From the NCBI GenBank assembly GCA_902806205.1, contig CADCVR010000086.1:1-48753 (forward strand): DNA of 48,753 nucleotides, in the 5' to 3' direction. Positions 23,053 to 34,065 of the stretch are shown in pieces. The DNA is from an uncultured Solirubrobacteraceae bacterium (GTDB lineage: Bacteria > Actinomycetota > Thermoleophilia > Solirubrobacterales > Solirubrobacteraceae). Position 1 is the first letter of the stretch; the number at the start of each line of letters is the position of its first letter. A program made the translations under genes and the position numbers. The notes under the pieces were generated by a model, which did not search any database, had not been told where the DNA came from, and saw only the letters and a program-made list of their open reading frames with translations.

Positions 23053-24603
23053 ATGCTCCGAGCACGACTGACAGTACCCGCGGCGCTCGCCGCGCTCGCG
23101 CTGACCGCGCCGGCCGCGCACGCCGGTCCGCCGCCCAAGGCCGAACCGCAGTCGCAGCGGACCGTGGAGGTGCAGATCCTCGGGCTCAACGAGACGCACG
23201 GGCAGCTCGTGCCGCTGAGGCGCGAGGGACGCCTCGCGGGCGGCGCGGCGACGCTCGCGGCCTACCTCGAGCGTGAGGAGGCCGAGAATCGCAAGCGCAC
23301 GCTGATCCTGGACTCGGGGGACTTCATGCAGGGCCCGCCGATCTCGAGCTTCTTCGAGGGCGCCTCGACCGTCGAGGCGTTCAACGCGATCGGCGTCGAC
23401 GGGGTCGCGGTGGGCAACCACGAGTTCGACTACGGCCAAGCCGCTCTGCAGGCGCGAATCCGCGAGGCGCAGTTCCCGTTCCTGGCGGTCAACATCCGCG
23501 ACAGGAGGACCGGCGGGCAGCCAGAGGGCATCGAGCCGTACGTGATCGAGAAGCTGAGCGGCGTGAAGGTGGGAGTGATCGGCGTGGGCAACCCCGACAC
23601 GAAGAACGTCACGCTGCCGGCGGCGACCGAGGGGCTCGAGTTCCTGAACATCGCGGATTCCGCCGAAGCGGTCAACGACGCGGTCGCCCACCTGCGCCGG
23701 CGCAAGGTCGAGACCATCGTCGTGATGGCCCACCAGGGACTCACCGCTCCGGGTGAGGGAGCGCTCGCCGAGCTCGTCGACGGCTTCTCGCGCGAGGTGG
23801 ACCTGGTCCTCGGCGGGCACATCCCGCTGGAGTTCAACACCGTGATCAACGGCATCCCCGTGGTCCAGCCGTTCGGCAACACGCGCGGCTACGCCGACGC
23901 GGTGCTGACCGTCGACCGCAAGACCAAGGACGTCGTCGCCACCGACGTGGAGACCGACCCGACCTTCGTCGACGAGATCACTCCCGACCCCGAGGTCGCA
24001 GCGATCGTCAAGCGTTACCAGGATGAGCTCAGCGAGGCCCTCAGCAAGGTCGTCGGGGAGACCCGCACGGCGATCACCCGTGCCCGCGACGCCGAGTCGG
24101 AGATGGGCAACTTCTTGACCGACGCCATGCGAACCCACGTCGCGGGCGTGGACTTCGCGTTCGCCAACGCCGGCGGCCTGCGCGCCGACATCGACGCCGG
24201 ACCGATCACCCTGGAGGAGGTCTTCACCGTCCTGCCGTTCAACAACACGCTCGTGCTGCTGGACCTCACCGGCGCGCAGGTCCGCCAGGTCCTCGAGGAG
24301 GGCGCGGGGAGCCGCTTCGGCGTCGTGCAGGTCTCGGGGCTCAGATGGGCGTACAACCCGGCCGCGCCGTTCGGCAGCCGCTTCAGCGTCACGCTGCCCG
24401 GTGGAGCGCCGCTCGACCCGAACGCCACCTACCGGATCGCCACGAACAACTTCATGGCGGCCGGCGGTGACCAGTTCACCACCCTCACCCGGGGTAGCAG
24501 GGTCACCGACACCGGTGTGAGCCTCGTCGACACGGTCGTGGGGCTGCTCGCCCGCAGCTCGCCGGTCGACCCGCAGGTCGAGGGCCGCCTGACGACCGGG
24601 TAG
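23053..24603 (+). CDS. secreted 5'-nucleotidase / cyclic phosphodiesterase family metallophosphatase
   Basis: 516 aa. A signal peptide covers residues 1-~25 (MLRARLTVPAALAALALT, then AHA-G). The metallophosphatase domain has LGLNETHGQL, DSGDFMQGPP, VGNHEFDYG, MAHQGLT and LGGHIP; the first Asp of the canonical D-x-H site is replaced by N-E-T-H (Asn at the D-F/L-H position), as seen in some members. The C-terminal 5_nucleotid_C domain follows (ANAGGLRADIDAGPITLEEVFTVLPF). The enzyme would dephosphorylate extracellular nucleotides to nucleosides and phosphate. No sorting signal is present, so it is likely released. GAGAGGGA precedes the ATG. Confidence 0.88.
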   Translation: MLRARLTVPAALAALALTAPAAHAGPPPKAEPQSQRTVEVQILGLNETHGQLVPLRREGRLAGGAATLAAYLEREEAENRKRTLILDSGDFMQGPPISSFFEGASTVEAFNAIGVDGVAVGNHEFDYGQAALQARIREAQFPFLAVNIRDRRTGGQPEGIEPYVIEKLSGVKVGVIGVGNPDTKNVTLPAATEGLEFLNIADSAEAVNDAVAHLRRRKVETIVVMAHQGLTAPGEGALAELVDGFSREVDLVLGGHIPLEFNTVINGIPVVQPFGNTRGYADAVLTVDRKTKDVVATDVETDPTFVDEITPDPEVAAIVKRYQDELSEALSKVVGETRTAITRARDAESEMGNFLTDAMRTHVAGVDFAFANAGGLRADIDAGPITLEEVFTVLPFNNTLVLLDLTGAQVRQVLEEGAGSRFGVVQVSGLRWAYNPAAPFGSRFSVTLPGGAPLDPNATYRIATNNFMAAGGDQFTTLTRGSRVTDTGVSLVDTVVGLLARSSPVDPQVEGRLTTG

Positions 24604-24610
24604 GCAACGT

Positions 24611-24641
24611 CCGGCCGGGGGCGGCTGCAGCCCCCGGCCGG
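24611..24641 (+). terminator. hairpin terminator after the 5'-nucleotidase
   Basis: A perfect 12-bp stem (CCGGCCGGGGGC at 24611-24622 against 24630-24641) with a 7-nt loop, 7 nt after the stop. No U-tract follows. Confidence 0.7.
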
Positions 24642-24751
24642 CGCTCCGAGGGGCTCGACCGGCCTGCGCCCCGACGCGCCCCCGACGTTCCGGCAGGTCG
24701 TGAAGATGCGGGCCGAGCGGCCGTAGAAGCCCGGCGACGTCCTCCGGCGCA

Positions 24752-24757
24752 TACGCT
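24752..24757 (+). promoter_or_regulatory. -10 hexamer TACGCT of the HipA-like gene
   Basis: TACGCT ends 8 nt before the ATG at 24766. No Shine-Dalgarno sequence is seen. Confidence 0.4.
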
Positions 24758-24765
24758 CCGCGCGG

Positions 24766-25524
24766 ATGCCCGCCGCGCTGCGCACCGTCACCGCCACGCG
24801 CTACGTCACGCCGCTGCGCGAGGGCGGCTCCATGCCGGGGCTCGTCGAAGCCGACGACGAGGGCCTGTACGTCTTGAAGTTCCGCGGCGCCGGACAGGGG
24901 CCCAAGGCCCTCGTCGCCGAGCTGGTCGCCGGCGAGCTTGCCCGCGCCTACGGGCTGCCCGTCCCCGAGCTCGTGCTCGCAGAGCTCGATCCCGCGCTCG
25001 CCCCCGCCGAGCCCGATCAGGAGATCCAGGGTCTCCTCAAGGCCAGCGCCGGGACGAACCTCGCCCTGGACTTCCTCCCGGGCTCCGTGACGTTCAACCC
25101 GGCCGCCCGGTTCGCGCCGACCCCGGAGCTCGCGGCGGAGATCGTCTGGTTCGACGCGCTCGTGGAGAACGTCGACCGCACCCCGCAGAACCCGAACCTC
25201 CTCGTCTGGCACGACGCCCTGTGGTGCATCGACCACGGCGCCGCGCTGTACCGCCACCACGGCGGGTCGGACCCGGTCGCCGCGGCCCGCGCGCCGTTCG
25301 GGCTCATCGCCGGTCACGTACTGATGCCGTACGCAGGCGACCTCGCGGAGACCGACGCGCGCCTCGGCGAGCGCGTCGATCCCCCGACGCTTCAGGCGAT
25401 CCTCGACATGGTGCCGAGCGCGTGGCTCGGCCCGGACGGCGACCGGCCCTACGTCAAAGCCCTCTCCGCCCGCCTGGAGGCGCCGCGAACGTGGGCGCAG
25501 GAGGCGCACGATGCCCGCGCCTGA
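24766..25524 (+). CDS. HipA-like kinase-fold protein
   Basis: 252 aa. It has a HipA-family kinase-like core: GLYVLKFRGAGQGPKALVAELVAGELARAYGLPVPELVLAEL (Lys for ATP, then helix C), and IVWFDALVENVDRTPQNPNLLVWHDALWCIDHGAAL with the N-x-D-R-x-x-x-N catalytic loop and the D-H-G metal site. It is much shorter than HipA (~440 aa) and lacks the N-terminal HipA domain. Substrate unknown. It overlaps the DUF3037 gene by 14 nt, a pairing seen in many bacteria. A toxin role is not supported by anything in the sequence. Confidence 0.8.
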   Translation: MPAALRTVTATRYVTPLREGGSMPGLVEADDEGLYVLKFRGAGQGPKALVAELVAGELARAYGLPVPELVLAELDPALAPAEPDQEIQGLLKASAGTNLALDFLPGSVTFNPAARFAPTPELAAEIVWFDALVENVDRTPQNPNLLVWHDALWCIDHGAALYRHHGGSDPVAAARAPFGLIAGHVLMPYAGDLAETDARLGERVDPPTLQAILDMVPSAWLGPDGDRPYVKALSARLEAPRTWAQEAHDARA

Positions 25525-25894
25525 GGCCTACCAGTACGCGCTGTGGCGCCTCGTCCCCGACCTGGAGCGCGGCGAGACGCTCAACGCCGGCGTTCTGCTC
25601 TACAGCCGGCGGCACGGGTTCCTCGAGGCTCGCGTGAGCGTCGACGCCGCGCGGCTCGCCGCGCTGGCGCCCGAGCTCGACCCGCGGGCGGTCACCGACC
25701 ATCTCGAGGGCCTGGCCCGCATCGCCGGGGGCAGCTCGACGACCGCGGAGCTCGCACGGGCTTCCCAGTCGGAGCGCTTCCACTGGCTCGTCGCTCCGGC
25801 GAGCACCCTCGTGCAGCCCGGCCCGGTCCACACCGGCCTCTGCTCTGACCCGGCGGCGCTGCTCGACCGGCTCTTCGCCCGGCTGGTGCTCTGA
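25511..25894 (+). CDS. DUF3037 protein
   Basis: 127 aa. The N-terminal YQYALWRLVPDLERGETLNAGVLLYSRRHGFLEARV is the hallmark of DUF3037 (Y-x-(V/L)-(L/W)-R-x-V-P, then N-(V/A)-G-V-(V/L)-L). The rest is helical. The family has no known activity and usually sits next to a HipA-like kinase gene, as here. The ATG lies inside the last five codons of the HipA-like gene with GGAGG just upstream, so translation is coupled and the proteins probably act together. Confidence 0.82.
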   Translation: MPAPEAYQYALWRLVPDLERGETLNAGVLLYSRRHGFLEARVSVDAARLAALAPELDPRAVTDHLEGLARIAGGSSTTAELARASQSERFHWLVAPASTLVQPGPVHTGLCSDPAALLDRLFARLVL

Positions 25895-25937
25895 AAAGCC
25901 CGCCAGGGAGTTCTTGACCACTTCGACGGGAGCAGAG

Positions 25938-25953
25938 CACCGGCCGGCCGGTG
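25938..25953. terminator. palindromic hairpin between convergent genes
   Basis: CACCGGCC-GGCCGGTG is a perfect 16-nt palindrome (6-bp stem, 4-nt loop) in the 87-bp gap between the convergent DUF3037 and 25982 genes. Confidence 0.35.
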
Positions 25954-25981
25954 GCGGTGGCGCTGGCGCCGGCGGGCGCGA

Positions 25982-26347
25982 CTACTCCACGCCCGCGTCG
26001 GCCAGCCAGCTCTTCATGGGCTCGGGCGGGGTGCCGTCGTACTCGGCGCGGACGGCGAGGCGGAGCAGGGCGTTGCCGTCCTGAGTCGCCTCGTCGCGGC
26101 GGTAGCAGAGGTAGGTCGCGACCGCGCCAGCGAGCTGGATGACCGGGTCCTCGGCCTGGGGATCGAGCGCGCCGACCCCCTCGGCGATGCGCTGGGCGGC
26201 CTCGGCGGCCACGCCGATGGGCTGGTCGTCGTCTTCGAAGCGCTCGAGCAGCTCCCCGAGGTTCTGGTCGGTGCCCGACGGGTCGAGGACGCGGACCGCG
26301 TGATGCACGGCGTCTGAGATGGTCACGGGAGCGGGTTCGGTCGCCAT
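25982..26347 (-). CDS. unknown 121-aa acidic protein
   Basis: 121 aa; no family recognised. It is acidic and helical with the segments ISDAVHHAVRVLDPSG, NLGELLERFEDDDQPI and VIQLAGAVATYLCYRRDEA, and ends in a Pro-rich WLADAGVE tail. No signal peptide or membrane segment. It could be a small cytoplasmic adaptor. It lies 195 bp downstream of the RidA gene on the same strand; that gap contains nothing I can interpret. A TACGGC sequence about 9 nt upstream of the ATG is only a weak promoter candidate. Confidence 0.65.
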   Translation of the reverse strand: MATEPAPVTISDAVHHAVRVLDPSGTDQNLGELLERFEDDDQPIGVAAEAAQRIAEGVGALDPQAEDPVIQLAGAVATYLCYRRDEATQDGNALLRLAVRAEYDGTPPEPMKSWLADAGVE

Positions 26348-26542
26348 GCGGGGAGCCGTACCCGGAAATCGGTCAGGTGAAGTAGATGGGGGGCCCCGAG
26401 CGGCCGGCGCCCCTCAAAGAGCGGGAAGACGCTGCGGCCCCCGCGTCGCGGCACCTCCGCGCCCCGATCCAAGCCGGCTACGCCCGGCGGACCGCGACGC
26501 CGCCGAGCTCCGCGAGCACATGAGATCGCGGTCGACGTCACC

Positions 26543-26935
26543 TCACGCCGGCAGCGCGACGATCGCGTCGATCTCGACCGCCGCGCCGAGCGGCAGCGCG
26601 GCGACGCCGATGGTCGTGCGCGCCGGCGGCTCGGACGAGAAGAACGTCGCATAGGCCTCGTTGACCTCCGCGAAGGTGGTCATGTCCGTGACGTAGACCG
26701 CGCAGCGCACCGCGGCCTCGAGCCGCGCGCCGCCGGCCGCGCAGACGATCTGGAGGTTCTCGAGGCACCGTGCGGTCTGCGCGCCCACGTCGCCCTCGAC
26801 CAACTTGCCCGTGGCAGGATCCAGCGGCGTCTGCCCGGAGCAGTAGAGCACCGAGCCGTGCGCGACGGCGTGCGAGTAGGGCCCGGCGGCGGGCGGGGCC
26901 CCGTGGGCGGTGAGGACGCGGCGAGGTTCGGGCAT
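26543..26935 (-). CDS. RidA family (enamine/imine deaminase-like)
   Basis: 130 aa, the RidA length. It has GPYSHAVAHGSVLYCSGQTPLDPATG, then QTARCLENLQIVCAAGGA, VRCAVYVTDMTTFAEVNEAYATFF, and the end PPARTTIGVAALPLGAAVEIDAIVAL. The active-site arginine of RidA proper is in the R-(T/S)-x-(V/I) region, here ARTTIGV, so deaminase activity is plausible. RidA hydrolyses reactive 2-aminoacrylate-type enamines to keto acids and ammonia. It is divergent from the secreted hydrolase gene across a 40-bp gap. Confidence 0.88.
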   Translation of the reverse strand: MPEPRRVLTAHGAPPAAGPYSHAVAHGSVLYCSGQTPLDPATGKLVEGDVGAQTARCLENLQIVCAAGGARLEAAVRCAVYVTDMTTFAEVNEAYATFFSSEPPARTTIGVAALPLGAAVEIDAIVALPA

Positions 26936-26941
26936 ACGGCG

Positions 26942-26947
26942 AGGCTA
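26942..26947 (-). promoter_or_regulatory. -10 hexamer TAGCCT of the RidA gene
   Basis: TAGCCT ends 6 nt before the ATG at 26935, in a 40-bp divergent gap. Confidence 0.5.
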
Positions 26948-26962
26948 CTCCGCGTTGTCGGC

Positions 26963-26968
26963 TACCGT
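26963..26968 (+). promoter_or_regulatory. -10 hexamer TACCGT of the secreted hydrolase gene
   Basis: TACCGT ends 7 nt before the ATG at 26976, back-to-back with the RidA hexamer. Confidence 0.45.
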
Positions 26969-26975
26969 GCGGCGC

Positions 26976-28898
26976 ATGCCCGGTCGCCGCCTGCTCTTGT
27001 CCGTGCTCGCAGCACTGATGGGCGGTGCGCTTGTCCCCGCCGGCGCGGCGGCCGCCCTGCCGTGGACGCCGTGTCAGCCGGCCGGGTTCGAGTGCGCGTC
27101 CCTCGGCGTCCCGCTCGACCGCTCGGGCCGGACTCCGGGCATCGTCACCTTGAACGCCAAGCGGGTGCCTGCCGCCGCGAACCCCGGCAGGATCGCCGTC
27201 GTGGCTCTGGCGGGTGGTCCGGGCCAGGCGGCGGTCCCCATCGCCTCGGACTTCGCGTCGATCCTCGGCCCGGCGATCGCGTCCCGCGATCTGCTCGTCT
27301 ACGACCAGCGCGGCACGGGTGCCTCCAACCCACTCGACTGCGCCGCGCTGAACCGCAGCTCGGGCTCCATCACCTTCGTCGCCCGGAGCTGCTCGGAGCA
27401 ACTCGGCCCCGCCCGCGGGTTCTTCCGCACGGTCGACTCGGTACAGGACATCGAGGCGCTCCGGGTCGCGGGGGGCTATGAGAGGCTCGTCCTCTTCGGC
27501 GTCTCCTACGGCACGAAGGTCGCGCTGGCCTACGCCTCCGCGTTCCCGGACCGCGTGGAGTCGCTCGTCCTCGACTCCGTGGTGACGCCCGAAGGGCCCG
27601 ACGCCTTCCGCCGCTCGACGCTCGGCGCCGTGACGCGCGTGGTCGCCGACATCTGCGCCGACGGACGCTGCAAGGCGATCACCTCCAGCGCCTCGCGTGA
27701 CGTCTCGACCCTCGCGCGACGGCTGCGCAGGAAGAGCCTCAAGGGCGCCGTGTACTCCCCCACCGGCCGCCGCTTCACCGCGCGCCTGAGCGAGGCTGGC
27801 CTCTTCGGCATTCTGCTGGCCGGCGACCTCAATCCGACGCTGCGGGCCGAGTTGCCCGGCTCCATGCGCGCCGCGCTGGCCGGGGACGTCAAGCCGCTGC
27901 TGCGCTTGAGCGCGCGGTCGGCCGGGCTGGAGAACGCCGCGGGCCTACAGAGCTCCCGAGCGGATTCCGACGCGCTCCTGCTGGCCACGACATGCGAGGA
28001 GAACCCCACGTTCCCCTGGACACGTGGCGCGTCGATCCGCCAGAAGGCCATCGAGGCGGCACGCGCTGCGCGCAGCCTTCCCGCGGGCTCGACGGGCCCC
28101 TTCTCGAGTGACGTCCCACTGCAGCAGAGCATCCTGCCGCTCTGCCTGGGCTGGCTGACCGCGTCGCCGGCCCCCGTCGCGCCCGGGCCACTGCCGGCCG
28201 TCCCGCTGCTGGCCATCAACGGCCGCAGCGACCTGCGCACCCCCTTCGAGGACGCCATCGCCGTGGCCGGCCGCGTGCCCGGCGCCCAGCTGCTGCCGGT
28301 GCCGAACGTGGGGCACTCCGCCGTGGGCTCCGATCCCACCGACTGCACGAAGAACGCGATCGCCACGTTCTTCGCCGGCCAGGTCCAGGTCGGCCAGTGC
28401 GCGGCCACGCCACCGCGCTTCGTGCCCACGCCACGTCCACCGACGCGCGCCTCGCGCCTGGAGCCCTACGCCAACATCGAGGGCAAGGTGGGCCGCACCG
28501 TGGAGGCGCTGCGTCTGACCGTCAACGACGCGCGGTCCCAGGTGCTCGGCCAGGCCCTCGCGCTGGGCCGGACGCCCTTCGGAGCAGGCGGCCTGCGCTC
28601 TGGCCACGTGAAGGTCTTCCGCGACGGGCTCAGCCTGCGCAACTACGAGTACGTGCCGGGCATCCGCGTCTCGGGCACGCTGCCGAACCGGGGGACGTCG
28701 AGGTTCCGCGTCTCGGGCAAGCAGGCCAGCCGGGGGACCGTGCGGGTCTCGGACACCCTGCAGGTCTCCGGCCGCCTCGGTGGCCGGGCGGTGTCCACGC
28801 GCTTCGGCCAGGCCGCCGGACGGTCGACGCGACCCTACGGCGGGCTGACGCTGCGTCAGGCCGTCGCCCGCGGGAAGAAGATCCGCGCGTTCGGGTAA
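26976..28898 (+). CDS. secreted alpha/beta hydrolase, tripeptidyl-aminopeptidase-like, with C-terminal extension
   Basis: 640 aa. The signal peptide is residues 1-~27 ([18 protein letters not shown], then AAA). The hydrolase core has [21 protein letters not shown], the nucleophile S177 in FGVSYGTK, then D419 (NGRSDLRTP) and H447 (PNVGHS). The C-terminal part of the core is the TAP-like domain. Residues ~490-640 are an extra beta-rich region ([40 protein letters not shown] in pieces) that may bind a polymer or the surface. Likely a secreted peptidase or esterase; substrate unknown. Its start is set by the hexamer TACCGT 7 nt upstream. Confidence 0.82.
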   Translation: MPGRRLLLSVLAALMGGALVPAGAAAALPWTPCQPAGFECASLGVPLDRSGRTPGIVTLNAKRVPAAANPGRIAVVALAGGPGQAAVPIASDFASILGPAIASRDLLVYDQRGTGASNPLDCAALNRSSGSITFVARSCSEQLGPARGFFRTVDSVQDIEALRVAGGYERLVLFGVSYGTKVALAYASAFPDRVESLVLDSVVTPEGPDAFRRSTLGAVTRVVADICADGRCKAITSSASRDVSTLARRLRRKSLKGAVYSPTGRRFTARLSEAGLFGILLAGDLNPTLRAELPGSMRAALAGDVKPLLRLSARSAGLENAAGLQSSRADSDALLLATTCEENPTFPWTRGASIRQKAIEAARAARSLPAGSTGPFSSDVPLQQSILPLCLGWLTASPAPVAPGPLPAVPLLAINGRSDLRTPFEDAIAVAGRVPGAQLLPVPNVGHSAVGSDPTDCTKNAIATFFAGQVQVGQCAATPPRFVPTPRPPTRASRLEPYANIEGKVGRTVEALRLTVNDARSQVLGQALALGRTPFGAGGLRSGHVKVFRDGLSLRNYEYVPGIRVSGTLPNRGTSRFRVSGKQASRGTVRVSDTLQVSGRLGGRAVSTRFGQAAGRSTRPYGGLTLRQAVARGKKIRAFG

Positions 28899-28908
28899 GG
28901 GGTCGGGC

Positions 28909-30933
<2,025 letters not shown>

Positions 30934-30946
30934 CCGGAGCGCCCCC

Positions 30947-30961
30947 CGGGGTGCGACCCCG
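30947..30961 (+). terminator. short hairpin after the YyaL-type gene
   Basis: CGGGGT-GCG-ACCCCG, a 6-bp stem with a 3-nt loop, 13 nt after the stop. No U-tract. Confidence 0.35.
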
Positions 30962-31051
30962 CCGCCTGCCACAGATTCACGTTCTGCGACCCGGCGGCGC
31001 AGACGCCGCGTATAGCCTGCGGCCCTTCGCGATCTGTTCGAACCGCCAGCC

Positions 31052-33169
31052 GTGACCCGTCTTTTCACCTTTCCCGCCGGCCGTCGCGCCAAGTGGATCG
31101 TCCTCGTCGTCTGGACCGTGGCGGTCGCGGCCATGCTCGCCGCGAACCTGCCGGGCAAGTACTCCGAAGCTGAGAGGAACGAGTCGACCTCCTTCCTGCC
31201 GGGCGACGCGGAATCGACGAGGGCGCTGGCGATCACCGAAGCACTCCAGGACGGTGAGCGCGCACCGACGGTGATCGTCTACCAGCGCGACGGCGGGCTG
31301 ACCGCGGCCGACGAGCAGCGCATCACGAGCGACGTCGCGAAGCTCAACACCCAGGCGGTCTTCCCGAACGCCACGCCGTTCGGCGACCCGGCGGGCGAGC
31401 GGGGCGGCGGGCGACCGTTCCAGCTCTCCTCGGACGGTTCGACGGCGCTCATCGTCAACTCGCTGCGGGCCACGGGCGAGTCGGAGGACATCCTTCGCCC
31501 GATCGACAGGTATCGCGAGCTGGTGTCGGGGGAGGGGCAGGGGCTGAGCGTCGCGGTCGGCGGCCCGGGCGGCGTCTCGGCCGACGCGATCAAGGTCTTC
31601 GAGTCGATCAACGGGACGCTGCTGCTCGCCGCCGCCTCGCTGGTGTTCGTGCTGCTGATCCTCATCTACCGCAGTCCGATCTTCTGGTTCTTCCCCCTGT
31701 TCGCGGTGGCGCTCGCGGAGATCACCTCGCGCGCCCTGGGCTACGGGCTGACCGAGCTCGGCGTCACCGTCAACGGGCAGGCCTCCGCGATCGGCTCGAT
31801 CCTCGTGCTCGGGGCGGGCACCGACTACGCGCTCCTGCTCGTCTCGCGCTACCGGGAGGAGCTGCGCCTGCACGAGGACAAGCATGAGGCGATGGCGCGC
31901 GCACTCCGTGCGGCGGGGCCGGCGATCCTCGCCTCGGGCCTGACCGTCGCGATCACGCTGATGTCGTTGAGCTTCGCGAAGGTCAACGGCACCTCCGGGC
32001 TCGGGCCGACGGGCGCCGCGGGCATCCTCGTAGCGCTGCTGGCGATGCTCACCTTCCTGCCGGCGGTCCTGACCATCGTGGGGCGCAAGCCCTTCTGGCC
32101 GTTCGTCCCCCGTCTCGGCGGAGCCGGCGCCGACCAGACCCAGGGTGCCTTCCGCCGGCTCGGCGAGCGTGTCCAGCGCTCGCCGCGGCGGGCGTGGCTC
32201 GCGACGACGGCCGTTCTGGCCGTCTTCTGCCTCGGGCTGCTGAACCTCTCCGACGGCCTGACGCAGGGCAACTCGTTCAGCGACTCGGTCGAGTCGATCG
32301 CCGCACAGGAAACGATCGCGACCGCCTTCCCCGCGGGCCAGAGCGCTCCGACCGACATCATCGTCCGCGACCCGTCGAGGGTGAAGGACGTCGCGGCGGC
32401 GGTCGCAGACGTCGAGGGCGTCGCGCAAGTGGTGCCCACACCGAGCCGCGGACCGCAGGGGACGCTGCTGGCGGCGTTCCTGCGCGACGCCCCGTACTCC
32501 ACCGCCGCCTTCGCCGTCATTCCCGAGATTCGCGCCGCCGCCCGCAGGGCCGACCCGGAGGCGCTGGTCGGCGGCGCGACCGCGGTCGAAGCCGATCTGC
32601 GCGAGGCGTCGGCGGACGACACGCGCCTGCTGGTGCCCGTCGCGACCGCGATCGTCCTCGTGATCCTCGTGGGGCTGCTGCGCTCGCTGCTGGCCCCCGT
32701 GCTGCTGATCGCGACGGTCATCCTCAGCTTCGGCGCGTCGCTCGGCGTGGCCGCGGTCGTCTACGACGTGATCTTCGGCTTCCCGGGCTCGGACCCGTCG
32801 CTGCCTCTCTTCGCCTTCATCTTCCTCGTGGCCCTCGGCGTGGATTACAACATCTTCCTCATGGCGCGCGTGCGCGAGGAGGTGGCCAAGCACGGAACCC
32901 GCGCGGGCATGCTGCGCGGCCTGGCGGTCACGGGAGGGGTCATCACGAGCGCCGGGGTCGTCCTGGCCGGGACGTTCGGCGTGCTCGCCGTGCTGCCGCT
33001 CGTCTTCTTGACCGAGATCGGCTTCGTGATCGCGTTCGGCGTGCTGCTCGACACGTTCGTCGTCCGCTCGGTCCTCGTGCCGGCGCTCGTGTTCGACATC
33101 GGGCCCAAGGTGTGGTGGCCCTCGGCGCTCGCGCGTGAGACCGACCGCTCCGGCGACGAAGAACAATAA
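31052..33169 (+). CDS. MMPL-family RND transporter
   Basis: 705 aa from GTG. Residue 14-34 is the first membrane helix, followed by an extracytoplasmic domain to ~175. A block of membrane helices then contains GTDYALLLVSRYREELR, the MMPL signature of RND lipid exporters, and the second half repeats the pattern with a second large extracytoplasmic loop and GVDYNIFLMARVREEV. The protein probably exports a lipid or siderophore-like molecule by proton motive force; the substrate is unknown. It has the compact two-repeat size of the smaller actinobacterial MMPLs. The next gene is 77 bp downstream. Confidence 0.9.
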   Translation: MTRLFTFPAGRRAKWIVLVVWTVAVAAMLAANLPGKYSEAERNESTSFLPGDAESTRALAITEALQDGERAPTVIVYQRDGGLTAADEQRITSDVAKLNTQAVFPNATPFGDPAGERGGGRPFQLSSDGSTALIVNSLRATGESEDILRPIDRYRELVSGEGQGLSVAVGGPGGVSADAIKVFESINGTLLLAAASLVFVLLILIYRSPIFWFFPLFAVALAEITSRALGYGLTELGVTVNGQASAIGSILVLGAGTDYALLLVSRYREELRLHEDKHEAMARALRAAGPAILASGLTVAITLMSLSFAKVNGTSGLGPTGAAGILVALLAMLTFLPAVLTIVGRKPFWPFVPRLGGAGADQTQGAFRRLGERVQRSPRRAWLATTAVLAVFCLGLLNLSDGLTQGNSFSDSVESIAAQETIATAFPAGQSAPTDIIVRDPSRVKDVAAAVADVEGVAQVVPTPSRGPQGTLLAAFLRDAPYSTAAFAVIPEIRAAARRADPEALVGGATAVEADLREASADDTRLLVPVATAIVLVILVGLLRSLLAPVLLIATVILSFGASLGVAAVVYDVIFGFPGSDPSLPLFAFIFLVALGVDYNIFLMARVREEVAKHGTRAGMLRGLAVTGGVITSAGVVLAGTFGVLAVLPLVFLTEIGFVIAFGVLLDTFVVRSVLVPALVFDIGPKVWWPSALARETDRSGDEEQ

Positions 33170-33198
33170 TGATTTCCTCACGATTGCCGGCGCGCCAG

Positions 33199-33226
33199 GT
33201 GACATGCTCTGAGCCCACAGCATTAT
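33199..33226 (+). promoter_or_regulatory. sigma-70-like promoter of the secreted 244-aa protein
   Basis: GTGACA (33199-33204) and CATTAT (33221-33226) are separated by 16 nt. Transcription would start near 33233, just upstream of the AAGGAG ribosome site. Confidence 0.45.
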
Positions 33227-33246
33227 CCGAACTTTAAGGAGAACAC

Positions 33247-33981
33247 GTGCCGCGCATCTGCGTCCTCGCCCTGGCGGGCGTCGGGGCCCTGGCCTTCCCG
33301 GCCGGCGCCTCGGCGGCCGCGGCGACGCTCGATCGTCCGTGCTACGTCTCCGGACAACCCGGAACCCTCTCGTTGTCCGGCTTTGCGCCCAACGCCGTTG
33401 TGTCACTCGCCAACGCCGATCTCGGCGCGAGGAAGGTCATGACAGATGCCACGGGCTCCTTCTCGATCCCGTTCACCCCCCCGTCGGGCAGAGATCTCCC
33501 ACGTCCTGGCTCACGCGCGTTCGTCATCACCGCGACCGAGGACGCGAACCCGGCCAACACGGCGACGGCCGCGTCCCGGATCGCGCCGCTCGCGTTCGCG
33601 ACCAGCAAGGGAGAGAAGTCGCCGAAGGCCAAGCGCTCCTGGTACTTCTCGGGCTTCATCACCGGGAAGACCCTCTACGGGCACTTCCGCTACAAGGGTC
33701 AGACCAAGGGCAACTTCCGCTTCGGTCGCGCTACGGGCCCGTGCGGCGAGTACAAGCGCCGCGCGCCCGGCATCCCGGTCAAGGGCAGGGTGTCCGCGGG
33801 TTCCTGGAGGGTGCAGGTCGACCACAAGCGGATCTACTCGGCCAAGACCCAGCCGTCCGTGGCGGGCTCGACGGTCGTCTACACCACCTTCCGCCCGCGC
33901 GCGGCGGTCGGCGCCGCGGCGCTGAGCAGCGCGGCCCTGACCGGCTTCTACCGCTTCGGGACCGCGTACGCCGGGATCTAG
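33247..33981 (+). CDS. secreted beta-rich protein of unknown function
   Basis: 244 aa from GTG, with AAGGAG at 33236-33241. The signal peptide is residues 1-~24 (ICVLALAGVGALAFPAG, then ASA). The mature part has a possible Ig-like or carbohydrate-binding strand set (TLSLSGFAPNAVVSL, GSFSIPFTPPSG), then a basic region rich in Lys, Arg, Tyr and Phe (SWYFSGFITGKTLYGHFRYKG). Two cysteines are present. The C-terminus has a hydrophobic strand region. No family is recognised. It may be a cell-surface or cell-wall protein. It is one of few genes here with a full promoter plus Shine-Dalgarno layout. Confidence 0.7.
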   Translation: MPRICVLALAGVGALAFPAGASAAAATLDRPCYVSGQPGTLSLSGFAPNAVVSLANADLGARKVMTDATGSFSIPFTPPSGRDLPRPGSRAFVITATEDANPANTATAASRIAPLAFATSKGEKSPKAKRSWYFSGFITGKTLYGHFRYKGQTKGNFRFGRATGPCGEYKRRAPGIPVKGRVSAGSWRVQVDHKRIYSAKTQPSVAGSTVVYTTFRPRAAVGAAALSSAALTGFYRFGTAYAGI

Positions 33982-34010
33982 GGACGGGGCCGAGCCCTGA
34001 CTGAGGTTCT

Positions 34011-34039
34011 CGCCGCCGTCGAGCTCGCGCTCGGCGGCG
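34011..34039. terminator. hairpin between convergent genes
   Basis: CGCCGCCG (34011-34018) pairs with CGGCGGCG (34032-34039) around a 13-nt loop. It lies between the convergent secreted-protein and glutamine synthetase genes, so it may serve both. Confidence 0.4.
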
Positions 34040-34065
34040 GCGACGGCCGGGGTGACCGGCGCTCG

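Noticed and set aside
24766-25894. HipAB-type toxin-antitoxin system
   Set aside because: No HipB-like helix-turn-helix partner and no N-terminal HipA domain; the partner is DUF3037.
31010-31017. TATAGCCT as leaderless -10 for the MMPL gene
   Set aside because: It lies more than 30 nt before the GTG with no start codon at the usual 6-9 nt; it may be an ordinary promoter but spacing gives no support.
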